DNA of 64,000 nt from Ovis canadensis (taxonomy: Eukaryota > Chordata > Mammalia > Artiodactyla > Bovidae). A program made the position numbers and the translations under genes. Location of the stretch: contig NC_091257.1 of the NCBI RefSeq assembly GCF_042477335.2, positions 40,270,501-40,334,500 on the forward strand. Reading direction: 5' to 3'. Shown in pieces: positions 1 through 11,242 of the stretch. The notes beneath the pieces were generated by a model that saw only the letters and a program-made list of their open reading frames with translations, did not search any database and was not told the origin of the DNA. Position 1 is the stretch's first letter. Every line of letters begins with the position of its first letter.

Positions 1-944
1 TCTTTCTGTAACAGAAAATAGCTGCATTTGATAACAGCATCTGTGCATCTCCATTCAGCACGGCCCATACTTAAATCAGCATGTTGTTAAATATAATAAG
101 ATGATGGGTCCCTTCACAAAGGAAAGAACAAAAGAAATTGAGTATCACGCTTGTATCAGATTCTGTGACCTAAAGAAATGAGGAAAGGGTTAGAGAGTCT
201 GTAAGCAAGGCACAAGGTCTTCATGAAATGTTTCCTTTGGAAGGAATGAATGCTACAAAACACCCACAATGTGTACAGAGATCTTCTTAGACCTGGGCAC
301 CCAGCTTCAAGCTAGACATGACAGCTAGAGAGGGGTCCCACTCTATACCTCTAATTCTAGACTTCTGTTGCTGCTACGCTTCCTAATTCCAACAGGCTAT
401 ATTTTTCACCCTAACTTGCAGTGTAAAGCTTCTGCTATACAATGGTGTTCTGTCATTTAGATTCAGGTATATGAAGGAACACATATTTCAAGTTAAATAA
501 CAGTATTATGTTATACTGTACTATTAGTAGCCTACAATGAATCTAGCTGACATTAAAGAAGACATATGTTTTCTTAAAAAATGTCTAAGTATTGTTTTAT
601 GTAATTAGTATCCTTTTCAAAAAATGTCTAAGTATTATTTTAAGCAATATAGCTTTGCTAGAAACCAGATTTTGACAAGACTGATAATATATTACCTATT
701 TAAATTTGTAAATGCTATCTTTTTCATTGCAACTTTGGAATTAAAACATAAAAGAGAAATTCCAAAAATAATACTATTCCAGTATACTCCTCATCCAGAA
801 TGAACAACTTAACATTTTGCCATCATCAAAGTTGTGATCATTTTTAAAATTTGCAATGAAATGTTTATGACATCAAAAATATGAAAAATATAAGTAGCAT
901 TCCTATACTGGCCAATTGTTTTAAGAAAGAAAACCTCAGACATA

Positions 945-1264
945 CAGTTGGGCCATTGTATCTGAAGGTACTGCGGTACTGCATCTGTGGATTCAATCAA
1001 TGAACAAAGATATTCAGAAAAAAATTTTCCAGAAGGTTCTAAAAACCTGAATGTGCTGCACACTGGCAACTATTTACATACCACTTACATTGTATGAGGC
1101 GCTATAAGTAATTGAGAGAGGATTTAAAGTATAAAGGAGGATGTTAAGGGCATATGCAAATACCACCCCATTTTATATAAGGAACCTGAGCATCCAAGGA
1201 TTCTGAGGTCCACAGGGTGGGGGGGTCCTGGAACCAATGCCCTGTGGATACAGGGGAATGACTG
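945..1264 (-). mobile_element. MER2/Tigger-type nonautonomous DNA transposon fossil
   Basis: A 320-bp element with inverted ends (CAGTTGG at the left, and CAGTCATTCC read inward from the right), flanked by TA dinucleotides at 943-944 and 1265-1266. TA duplication is the signature of Tc1/mariner-pogo (Tigger) transposition. The interior resembles the MER2 consensus as I remember it, in reverse orientation. Diverged and inactive. Confidence 0.8.
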
Positions 1265-2680
1265 TATTTCCCTTTTATAGTTTTGCCACCCATCTGATTC
1301 CCCTCCCATCAGTCTGTTAATTACCAGTATCTTACCTTAGCGCAAATTACTTCACACATTTATACTACACACTGCCTTGGTTACTGTTCTTTGGTTACCA
1401 GCTTCCCAAAGGTAAGAAAGACATGAGCGGCCATCCTAATAGAAATGGAGGTCTGAGGAAGACCCTACATCTCACACTACACCTTGCTGTATAATCTAAA
1501 TTAAGAATTCACATACTGCACACCTACATGTAAACTCAAGAACATTTTGGAAATTTTCCTTAAGTCGTCACTCATTCATTTGAAAAAATATTTGAGGCCT
1601 ATGATGTGCTAGATTCCTTTCCAGGCACAAGAAAATACCAGGTGAACCAAACAAACTGTACTCTTAACACTTACATACATCATCTGTCCAGACCCATAAG
1701 CAAAATCAGATGGACAAGCAGGTCAGATGGAGAGCAAGTGACAGGGAGGAAAAGTAGAGCGAGGAAGGAGGCAGGTGGTGTCATGGGGAGCAGGGAGGGG
1801 AGATTCTCCCTGAAGGTGACTTCTGAGCAAATCTGGAGAAGACCAGGAGTCAGGCCCTGCAGACACCAGGGGACAAGTGTTCCGAGGAGGCGGTACCCAG
1901 TGGGAAGGCTCTGGGGCACACCAAGATGGCAAGGGTGAGGTGAAGTGGGGAGTGTTCGGGAGGTGAGCTCAGGGAGGGCAGGGCAGGGGAGTCTGTCCAG
2001 GGCTCTGCAGGTGCTCTGAGAACCTTGCCTTTTCATCCTGAGAGCGATGAGACGCCACTAGAAGAATCAGAACAAATGAGTGCCAGGATCTGACTTCTGA
2101 AAGGTCCATCAGATGACTGTGGGGACAGACTGCAGGCAGGCGAGGTGGGCTAGGCTGAGGGGCTGGAGGCGGTCAGATCTGCATGAGAAGCCTCAGAGAA
2201 AAAAAAGAGGGAGCAAAGATTGCTCTGAAGCCACTGGGCTGGGAGGGTGGGGCTGCTATTGCTTAAGATGAGGAAGACTGTGGACGGAGTCAAAGAGCAG
2301 ATGGGGAAGCTGGGCAGGGGGAGGGGCTGGAGAGGAGGAGGAATTTGGTTTGGGATGTGGCTTCTTAGCACGCGAGTAGGCAGGTCAGTTGGATGGGGGA
2401 ACACGAATTCAAGGGCAAAGTCAGGGTGGACACACACACGCATAAATACCTGTGTATATATGTATGTATATGAATGACCAGCTTATACTTGATATTGAAA
2501 ACTGTGAAACTGAGTCTGGAGAGAAAACAGGGTCAACTTGAGCCTTAAGGTATATGAAGACTTGACAGGTCAAGAGGCCAAGGAAACTTCCAGGACTGAG
2601 AAGGAGGGAACAGAGAGGCAGGAGGACCGTCAAGACAGTACGGTGTGCTGGGGTCTCAGATAACTATTAATAAAAACTAA
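1265..2680. other. Intronic stretch with old repeat-like purine-rich sequence, no gene seen
   Basis: No splice-flanked reading frame was recognised. Part of 1570-1680 has the 'weight/transfer region' style of old L2-like mammalian repeats (TTTCCAGGCAC followed by degraded sequence). The G/A-rich stretch at 1730-2400 is not assigned. A short alternating AC/TA run occurs at 2431-2472. Confidence 0.4.
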
Positions 2681-2689
2681 AGCCCTTTC

Positions 2690-2825
2690 TGCATATTTAT
2701 TCATTATTTCGGCACATTTACTGAGCACCTACTATGCACCACACACTAGAAACAAACATGGTCCCAGTTTTCATGGGACTTGCAATCCAGGGGAATATAT
2801 ATAAATAAACTAGTAAGTGATCTTC
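2690..2825 (+). repeat. Old mammalian interspersed repeat (L2/MIR-like)
   Basis: Contains the pattern 'ACTGAGCACCTACTATGCACCA' in degraded form followed by a 'GGTCCCAGTTTTCATGGGACTTGCAATC' type stretch, typical of ancient mammalian repeats. The family cannot be fixed by eye. Confidence 0.45.
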
Positions 2826-3052
2826 CTGATAAAGCTCAGGGTGTTGGAGGATAAGGCACTGGGGCCAACTAACCCAGTTTTGGAAGGTCAGGGAGGGCTT
2901 TTCTGAGGAAGTGATGTTGAAGAAAAGACCAGAATGAGAGTAAAAATCAGCCAGGGAGGGGTGGCAATGGAGGAGGGGAGAATGGAAGGAAGCCTGGGAA
3001 AAGAAATAGGATTTATAAGGACCTGAAAGGAAGAGAGACTGTCATGCCCTGG

Positions 3053-3256
3053 TTGTTGTACAGTCACTCAGTCATGTCCAATTCTTTGTGACCCTATAGA
3101 CTGCAGCCCTCCAGATTCCTCCGTCCATGGGATTTCCCAAGCAAGAATACGGGAGTAGGCTGCCATTTCCTCCTCCAGGGGATTTTCTCAACCCGAGGAT
3201 CAAACCCACATCTCCTGCATTGGCAGCCAGATTCTTTACCACGGAGCCACCAGCCT
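3053..3256 (-). mobile_element. Bov-tA SINE, antisense
   Basis: Reads on the plus strand as the reverse of Bov-tA: TTGTTGTACAGTCACTCAG at one end and GGAGCCACCAG at the other, with the characteristic 'TCCATGGGATTT...CAAGCAAGAATA' core. Inside the putative ARHGAP21 intron. Moderately diverged. Confidence 0.85.
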
Positions 3257-6200
3257 TGGAGGGAATTGGAAATCGTTCAGCACAGGAAGCAGAGAGAGGT
3301 CACAGATGAGTAGGAGAAGGTGGGCCAGAAGTCCTCTAGGACTGTTCTCAGGAGTCTGAGCCTTCTTCCAAAGGCAGTGGGAAGCCAGAAAACTGTTTTA
3401 GGTCAGGGAATGCAATGATCAGCTTTCTATTTCAGGAGGAGTCCTCTGGCTACAGAGGCAGGTCAGAGCTGGAAGGGGGCAAGGCAGAGAGCCTGGGACA
3501 CTAGCTAGGAAGCCTGGTCGGTGATTCATCACCATCACCGAGATGCCACTGACCTGAGCTCAGGGAGTGGCAGCAGGACCTGGAATGTAGACTCAACAAG
3601 ACTTTGACAGGAGGGAGAAGGAGAGAGTGGGGTCAGAGACGGTAGGCTGGGTTTTGAGTTGGACAGATAACCAGCAGGGCTAGTCCTTAAAAGAAGGTAG
3701 TCAGGGAGAGGGCAGGATATTGGTTAGAGTGGAATCTGTTGAATTTCAAAAGCATGCAGCCTATCTCCCAAAACAGCTTTTGGGTAAATAGGCAATTGGC
3801 TATCTAGGTCTAGAGAGTAGCCATACAATCTGAGATAGAGTTGTAAACCAGGAATCACGGGCATGTAGATTAATGCCCTGGAAGAGTGTAAAATGAAACC
3901 CAGGGAGAGAGAAAAGAGGAGTGGAAAGGCCTGGCTCCAGTAAAAACCAACAGGAAAGAGGCAGCAGAGGAAGAAGCAGCCTAAAGAGAGAGAGAAAGAG
4001 AGATGGACAGAGGGGGAGCCCAAGAAGGAACGGGGAAGCCTGGGATAAAAGTGTACAGTGTTTCAGAAAGAAGAGCAAAAGTGCAAATTTTTACATGAAT
4101 GAATTCCTGCCAAGAAAATGCTTTGTTATTTAAACAGTGTTCCAAAACCAACTAACAAACATTTTTCATCAGGTTACAGTACCTTTTAGTCACAGAATCA
4201 TCTTAGTCTAGGTGAAGAAGCAAGACATAAAATGAACTAAGTTAATTTGCATGAGTAAATAAGATTGTTCTAATAATAGACAGTGAAAGTGCTACACACT
4301 TGGACAAGCCCGACTAGAGATTAAAAATGGAGTAACTGTTAGAAATGGGAAAACCAATATGACCTAGACAGCTTTGCCTAAAAAGAAAAGAAAGAGAAAA
4401 AAAAAGTAAGTTGAGCCATAAAGAAGAAACACTATGTGATATTAAAAAAAAAAAAAAAGGTAATACCACAGAGGATTCAGGAGTCTATACAAAGTAATTT
4501 TGTAAGTAAAGTTAGTCAAGGCTAGGTATCACAGATCAGCCTACACACGTCTGCACAACACACACACACACCAAAGAAACCCTTATCTAGCTCAGAGTGA
4601 ATAAATTTTGAAATATAGATCTTTAGATGTTCAAATACATCTCTCTTGACAACTATGCTATCCTATTGTATTATGTTGGATATATTTTATTAAAGTGTCA
4701 CAATTCTTTATTGGAAAAGGATTGTTTGTTATTTGTTTGTTTTTTACCTTTTCAATATACTCTTGGGGGGAGGGGGTGGATGCCTCCACTTATCCACATA
4801 GCAACACAATTAAATTCTAAACATTTAAGATAAACAAGAAACTTCTGTTTTTCAACAAAGCAACAGACCTTACTCATAGCAGGTAGAGTTAGTCAATTAG
4901 ATAAGGCATAAGACAGGGACTCCTTTAATTCCCTACATTGATTTCTCCTGTGCTGGAAAGTTAATTTTTGGCTAATGCCATTAACATTAAGATATATACT
5001 CTCATTTCTTGGTTAAGTAAAAGCACACACAAATTTATTGTTCAAATACACATTTTAGGAGTGTGGCTATTGTTTTTTTCTTTGTTAGTTTTTTAGCTAG
5101 TGATTTTTAAAATTTTAAAAATAGCAGTACTACTCCAGAATGTAATTCTTCTAACAAAATTAAGCACAAAAATTAAGTGTGGTACTCGAAAACTTAAATA
5201 TCTATCAGCCCAAAGTTGATACCCAAAGTATTTCAATGGCAACTCTCTTTTTATTAAATAGCCACAAGATTTAATATGCACGGGAGTATAAGAGGCAACG
5301 AAACAGACAGTAATTATACCACTTCCCCCCCCACCCTGAGATTTTTAAAATGTTTTCTAACAACACTGAGACCCTTTATATCTGCTTCCATATAGAATCT
5401 AAACAAACTATCTGCCTATTGTTTAAAAAGCCAAACAACACCTGAGTGTAATATCAAACCCAACTACTGTATATAGTCTCTAAATGAGCAAAATACAGAC
5501 AATACAGTATTTCCTTGGCTCTCAAACTAGAAATACTATGGTTACATCAGCAGTAAGGTCTAAATGAAAACAAATTTCACCACCCTTAAAAGATATATAA
5601 CTGTCATTGTTAATAAAAGCCAAGTTTGCAGCTGGAAACTGCCTTCTAGCCAAGGACAAGATGTGTCTATTACAAATTCTTGGTTTCTGGGACATCCTTT
5701 AAATGACCAAAAAAAAAAAAAAATCAAATAACATTAGTTCTTGCAAATATAATGCAAAATAGCATGCTAATTAAAGTCTTCAGGAGTCAATGACAAAGAA
5801 GGCTTCAAGACCACAGTACCTATCATTATGGAGCAACAATACACATTAAGCAATCACTAGGCCTTCCAAAAGGCGTTATTATGGTTCACCATGATCAGAG
5901 GATTGTGGTGTTATATTTAATCACGTTTTTACCTGGAAGCAGGTGTTTGCAGGTGTCGAAAAGTAAAACACTGTTTCTAACTGTAAACCTATACTGTAGT
6001 TCTAATCAACTGTATAGTAATGGCACACTGATCTAGCTCACCGTGATTTCTGTATAAACTTTCTAATCCAGTACGAGGTCAGCTGCATGAAGCAAGCTCA
6101 TCTGCTGCTTTACGAACAAAAACATAACTTGAGTCATTTTTATCAAAATGCCAAAACTCACACACTTAGAACTAGACCCAGTTTCAATGACCAGGAAGTT

Positions 6201-6550
6201 AAAATGTAACACAAGGCACAAAATAAACCATGAGAGTGATGTCTCACTGGGAGATGTTATTGCTATCTAAAGCAATTGTCAACCTTTCCATAAAAACATA
6301 GGCATCTCAAAAGTAAAGTCTAAAGGAACCTAATTACAGAAGCCATCAATAACAAAGTAAACACAAATAAGCCATTATAGAAACAAACACCAAAAATAAG
6401 GAGGAAAAAAGACAAGAGAGGCAAGAGGGCATAGGGGTGCCACCAATACACGGCTTTTCTATTTCTGTCCAGCCTGCTCAAAAAATTTCAGGAAGCCTGG
6501 TGTAAAATCTTCTGGACCCTTCGGAAGATGCTAGTATGAAGGCAGTATGA
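3257..6550. other. Unique intronic sequence, nothing assigned
   Basis: No coding exon, RNA gene or recognised repeat stands out. 3300-3720 has G/A-rich sequence resembling very old repeats. There are short A-runs at about 4444-4458 and 5709-5723 and a short CA run at 4558-4571. The AT-rich part at 4800-6400 appears unique and could hold intronic regulatory sequence, which cannot be judged without alignment. Confidence 0.35.
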
Positions 6551-7235
6551 GCCACTTGACAGCTCAGGCTGAAACTCACAGGACTTCTAAGCAGTGAAAG
6601 GAAGGGCATAAACTGAAGAACAGGGAAAGCAGGAGATTTTTAAGGCAGTTGGAACGATAGTTCCATTAAGCCGTTTTCCAAAGCTGTGCCTAAACCGTCC
6701 ACGGGAAAAGACTTGGTTTTCTACCCAAAGCAGTGATTCATAGCAACAGCAAGCAGGCAGGACCCGCATCAGTGTCAGAGAGAGAAAGTGGTCCAGGAGC
6801 AACAAGGATTCCAGCTGCCCTCTCAATCTCCAGAGGGAACCCTGGATACACACATGAAATATACAAAGCCAACCCCTGTCCAGCCCTACTTCAAAACTAC
6901 CAGAGGATGGGGAGTGAAGGAAAACAAGCTAGTGGTATTCCTAGTCATCTAAAAATGGAGAATTCTGTGGTCTGAGATGATCAAGATAGGGACACTTCAA
7001 AGTAAGGAAAATGCCCTTGCAAAAGAATCACTGAAGTGTCTAAAAACAAAACCAGGCAAGGTTTCACCTCCCTACGGGTGAGGCTGGGACGCTCCCACCA
7101 TTCAGCCCAAAGCCCCAAAAGCCGATGGATCTTCTTAGACCCCCAAGGTAGCTGACCCCCACCCCACACTGGTAGGACAGACACCTCAGAGACACAAGCC
7201 ACACAGCTGGGCAGGGACGTCAGCTCTGCACTTAC

Positions 7236-7316
7236 CTCACAGGTGGGGGACCCGCAGGCCTTGAGCTTGGTGTCAACATCTCCCTCAGGCAGACCAGTCC
7301 GACGAGTGGCCATCAT
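7236..7316 (-). CDS. ARHGAP21: First coding exon of ARHGAP21 (Rho GTPase-activating protein 21), partial gene
   Basis: Read on the minus strand, the exon holds 27 codons, beginning MMATRRTGLPEGDVDTKLKA and ending in CE, followed at once by a strong donor (GAG then GTAAGTGCAG, intron from 7235 down). An in-frame TGA lies three codons upstream, so translation begins here. The second ATG (7313-7311) has the better Kozak context (A at -3, G at +4), so the product may start MATRRTG. From memory, human ARHGAP21 begins almost identically (MATRRTG.SEGDGDKLKACEV), which is the basis of the call. The protein is a large Golgi and cell-junction RhoGAP with PDZ, PH and RhoGAP domains, acting on Cdc42/RhoA; none of those domains is encoded in this exon. 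The splice phase is 0. Compared with the remembered human end, this exon carries about five extra codons (GSPTC) before the final E. The CpG island upstream fits a first coding exon. Later exons lie left of the window. The identification rests on a short peptide. Confidence 0.74.
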
Positions 7317-8129
7317 TTCATTTCAAATTACAAAGAAGGGACCAACCCTTGGGACTCCACATTGGGAGGGAAATGCCACCATGCACCAAGAAGGTAAGAA
7401 TTCCACACCAGGTTCCGAGAGGGTGCAGGGTTGCTGAGACAAATGAAGGTTTCAATGAAGCGCCTTTCAAATGCCCTGATGAGGATTCCTTCCGACTTCA
7501 ACGGCCTTCACCGTCTTCGTCCATTTCTCCAGACGTAAAAAACAAAGACCAGTCTCCTGTGCAGCTAGTGAGGCCAACTGCAGAAAGCGGTCCCCTTCGT
7601 TCCTAGCGCTCCTCCCAAGTCCGAGAGCAATGCTAGCGCGTCGTGAAGGCTCTCCCAAAGAGATCTTTCCTAAAGAGGGAAAAGTTAAAGGACATGAACT
7701 TTCTCCAGACGCTGACCTTGGCCTTGCCCACGAGTCTACTCCAAGCTCGCCCTTCCAGCACTTGGAAAGATAATTCGGTCCATGCTGATGAATCAAAAGA
7801 TGAAATAATCTTCCCATACAAAATAAGAAAGAAAGGCGGGGGGAAATCTTTAAATCAAGGGGGAAATGAGAGACATCAGAACGGCACGATGATTACCTCA
7901 AACATGCCCGGACTTTCTGCAGCCGACAAGAAAAAAACATTCCCCTTTCAAGTGCATTTAAATTCATGTATTTTCTGGGCAAATGAGAGGGAGCTTATGT
8001 TCTTCTGCATCACCCGAATAAGAAGACTTTACAGAAGTTTTGTCCCCACGAGGCTAAAATGGGAGAATACTTTTTCAAAAACACGCCTTGCTCCCCGCCA
8101 CCTCCCCAGCTCCCTAAAATAAAAACAAA

Positions 8130-9480
8130 AAGTCAGGCTCGGACGCGGCCAGCGGCTCTGCCGGTGTTTCCAGGCGGCCTGGGGGACTTGGGGCGCCCGC
8201 CCTCCGCCCTCCGCCCCGACCGGCCGGTGTCCCCGAGGAGGCGGCTGTTTTCCTTGGCCCGCGGCGGGGCTGGGCGGGGACGGCGCGGGGCCGGGCGGGG
8301 AGGTGTGCGCAGCGCCGGGAGGGAGTCCCTCTCCGGGGCATTATTCCGGAGCCACAGAAATGAAGCCGCAGCCCCAGCAACTTTTATTTAGTTGCCGCGC
8401 CCCAAACTACGCCTCGACACGATCGTCCCGTTTTCCCGGGGCCGCCTAGGGGAAAAATAATTTTTTTGGGGGGGGGGGGAGAAAACCACCACCCACCTAC
8501 CACTATTTCCTCCGCCCCTTCCAGAGGCAGATCGGGGAGCGCGATCTCTCGGGAAGGGCGGCCCAAATATGTACTTTCAAAAAAGAGTGGGGAGACCCGA
8601 GGGAAAAGCCAAAAGCGAGGGGGCTCACCCTCCGCGCCCCGCCTGGCCCGGCTTCCAAGGCGCAGAGGCGAGCGGCGGGGACGCGGGCAGGGCGCCGGGC
8701 CCAGCCGGGGCGCGCTAGGCCGCAGGCTCGGTTAATATTCATGAGCGCACGGGAGGCGCCCCTCCTCCACGGCCGGCCGGCGGGACCCCGGCGCCCGCTG
8801 CCGGCCTTTGTGCCCTTCCCTCCTCCCGCCCGCCCTCCCTCGCTCCGCACACGCGGGCGCGGCCCCTCTGCCCCCGCCGGGCTCCCGCCACCACTCTCTC
8901 CGGCCCCGCGCCAGCGCCCGGGCGGGGTGGCGGGAAGGGAGGGAGCCCGCGGCGAGCCCGGCTCTCCCTCTCCACCCGCCCGCCGGCGCTGCGCCCTGTC
9001 CGCCGAGGCGGAAAGTCAAGCAGACACGCACCGGAGCAAGCGCGCCGAGTAGATCCGCACCGGGCCCGGCCGGTCCCCCGGACGGCGCGCACGCCTGGCG
9101 CACAGCGGACCAAGCGGGAGGACGAGCCGGCGCTACCAGCCTCCGCCGCGCTCCGAGGCCGCCGCCCCCGGCCGACCGCTCCCAGACACCGCCGCGACCT
9201 GCCCCGGCCGGCCCCGGGCTCTCGGCCGCCGCGGGAGGGCGTGGGGCGGGGCGGCGGCCGCCGGACTCTCCCCTCGCCTCGCCGGGCCGGGCCGGGGCCG
9301 CGCTCGGGCGCCCGCGATCGCCAAGTGACAGAACTGCTCCGCTCCGCAGCCGCGCCGAGCTGTTTCCCGGGGGCGGATTTCTCGCTTCTTCCTCCCTGGA
9401 TCCACCTCCTCCCACTCCACCTCCTTCCCCTCCCCTCCCCAGGGGAGGCTCTGGGGCTGAATATTTTCTGTCTTGAATAA
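8130..9480. promoter_or_regulatory. Dense CpG island, probable ARHGAP21 promoter and untranslated first exon region
   Basis: GC content and CG density rise abruptly near 8130 and fall away after about 9480, against an AT-rich genome on both sides. Sp1-type GC boxes are visible at 8271-8280, 8291-8300 and 9243-9252, and an E2F-like GGCGGGAA at 8929-8936. There is no clear TATA box near a fixed start, which fits a dispersed housekeeping promoter. The minus-strand coding exon lies about 800 bp downstream, so this is the expected 5' end of that gene. A minus-strand GTGAGC donor at 8628-8623 could end an untranslated exon 1 spliced to the ATG exon, or the 5' UTR could run straight through; the sequence does not decide. 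Long ORFs here on both strands reflect only the scarcity of stop codons in GC-rich DNA. Confidence 0.9.
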
Positions 9481-10009
9481 TATGGTCCGGGGAACAGACG
9501 CTGAAGCAGGGGGATTAGCCTGGGGCGGGGGTCGGTGGGGGTGCTCGCCAACCCCCTCCCAATTTACGTCGGGACCTACAAGCCCTCACCCGCCCCCAAC
9601 ACCTCCCCAAAAACCAAACACAGAAAACCCTCCCCGCCTTCTCCAATCTCCAGAGCGCTGAGCGGGAGCGGCCGGGAACCTGGGCTTCCACTAGGAAGGG
9701 ACCCTGTTCTCGGCGTCAGGGCCGGGGAGGGGTTGGGGGGGGGCGAGGATTCTAGATACTCAGAATTAGCGGGGGTGGGTGTCAGAGATCACGGGTCCCA
9801 GACTGCGGGGTACGCGTCCGGGTGAGTTTTTGCCCCTATCTGCAGCGGGAGGGGTGCGATATGGGACTTCAAGATAAGGGAGTGTCCTTTCAACGCCCGA
9901 CTGCAAAAGAGCTTCTCTTTAAGGAGGCTGGGGGCTCGCAGCGAAGCGTTATTCATTCAGTCCTTTGCCCTTTTCATATCTTCAGGGCAGCTGAACAATT
10001 CGGCGCGGC

Positions 10010-10420
10010 TAGCGGAACTGGGAGGGAAGGTGGAGGCGCTTCTCCGCCCCGCAGGTCACAGAGGCGCGGGGCCGGGAGCCCCACACCCGCCCCTCCCGGC
10101 CAGATCCCGGGGCTTAGCCCCAGACCCCTGGCGGCTCGCTCCGCCCCGCCGCGCTTCACAACATCTCCCGCTGCAAATGGGCCAATCGGAGGACGCGATG
10201 AGAAAACACCAACCAATCAGAGGCTGCTGACTCAGGCTTCCCTCCACCCTTTGCCCCGCCCCCGCTAGGAAAGCCACAGCCCCTAGGTCTCCCCTTCCCA
10301 CCCCGCCCGGGTCCGGGGAGGTGGCTCGCCCTCCAGTCCTCTTCCAGCTGCAGTGGAGGAGCGGGCCGCGGCGGCGGGGTTTGTCACCTTGTCACCCTCA
10401 TCTTCGCCTCCTCCCAGACA
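10010..10420. promoter_or_regulatory. Second CpG-rich promoter-like segment (island shoulder)
   Basis: A GC-rich block separated from the main island by a less CG-dense stretch at about 9480-10000. It contains inverted GC boxes (10141-10150 and about 10253-10263), paired CCAAT boxes and a MARE/AP-1-like motif. It could be an upstream part of the ARHGAP21 promoter, an alternative promoter, or a promoter for a plus-strand divergent transcript. It is not part of any repeat I recognise. Confidence 0.65.
10182..10235 (+). promoter_or_regulatory. Paired CCAAT boxes (NF-Y type) plus MARE/AP-1-like site
   Basis: CCAATCGG begins at 10182 and CCAATCAG at 10213, in the same orientation and 31 bp apart, close to three helical turns. 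Eight bases after the second box comes TGCTGACTCAG (10225-10235), which matches most of the T-MARE consensus bound by NF-E2/NRF/MAF factors and contains an AP-1 core. Tandem CCAAT boxes at roughly this spacing are known from NF-Y-driven cell-cycle promoters. Motif calls are by eye; occupancy is inference. Confidence 0.6.
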
Positions 10421-11242
10421 CGCCTCTCCTCCCTTTCCCAGTCCTCCTGCTGATGCTGTTGAGGGGCATTTTATCTTCACGCGGGTGGGGAAGTACCAGC
10501 TTTTGTGTCTGATCAGCCGCCACCACCCTCCTGAGGGAGAAAAAAAAACAACCCAAGAAGCTTTGGGGTCTGCGTACCTTTTCCTTCTTTTTTTTTAACC
10601 ACACTCTCCCCATGAGATTTAGAGACAGTTCCCCGCTCCACCCACCCCGCCGTCCACACCCAGCTCGCAGTCCGGAGCCTCCGGTCCTGTTTTTTTTGTT
10701 GAGAAAAAAATCCAAAACCACTCTCAGGAGCCTGAAAACCTGTGCTGTGGTTTTTTTTAGACCTTCCTAAGAGTGGAAGGTGCCAAACATTAGAATATAC
10801 AGCTAAGTCCTTCGCCTTAATTAGAGGAAAGACTCATTTTTATATGGCCATGAAATTTGCATGGTCTGGACAGCCCCTAACAAAACTAGTCAGCTAATAA
10901 CAAAGAAAAAAAGGATAAAACAGAAGGAATGCCTGCCAGCCAGTGGGTAATTTACTGAACAGCTCACTGGACTACAGTAGTATCCAATTCTGGATACTGT
11001 AGAGTAAATGAACTAGAAGTGAGTAGAAAGACAGGGTTCAAGTAGTGTACCTCTAGTGGGCTTAAAGAATATGTCCAGAAAGAGAAAAACAATTTTAAGC
11101 ACAAAACAGCTTCTTTACAAATGCAAATGGGCATGCATGGCATAACTTGGGTCTCTCACAGCTAAGGACATGTAGGGTTAAGGTTTTTGTCATGGAAATT
11201 TTTATAAATGTTGATTTTGGAAATAAAGGCTTTCAGTTTGGT

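Larger units (their letters stand above)
1..7235 (-). other. ARHGAP21: Probable first coding intron of ARHGAP21 (5' part), continuing beyond the window
   Basis: This interval lies downstream of the GTAAGT donor at 7235 on the minus strand. No reading frame resembling the next ARHGAP21 coding segment (PDZ region) was seen, so it is read as intron. It is comparatively repeat-poor for this window: one Tigger/MER2-type transposon fossil, one Bov-tA SINE and some old L2/MIR-like sequence. The part at about 4100-6550 is AT-rich, mostly unique and shows no repeat I can name. The intron call is inference and depends on the ARHGAP21 identification. Confidence 0.6.

Noticed and set aside
8461-8481. T8G11 run as a regulatory G-quadruplex
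   Set aside because: A single homopolymer G run, and similar runs occur at 19980 and 41169 in ordinary intergenic DNA; possible but not supported further.
8732-9551. Very long ORFs (up to 270 codons) on both strands in the CpG island
   Set aside because: Proline/arginine/alanine/glycine-rich translations in several overlapping frames are expected from GC-rich DNA with few stop codons; no domain or splice logic.
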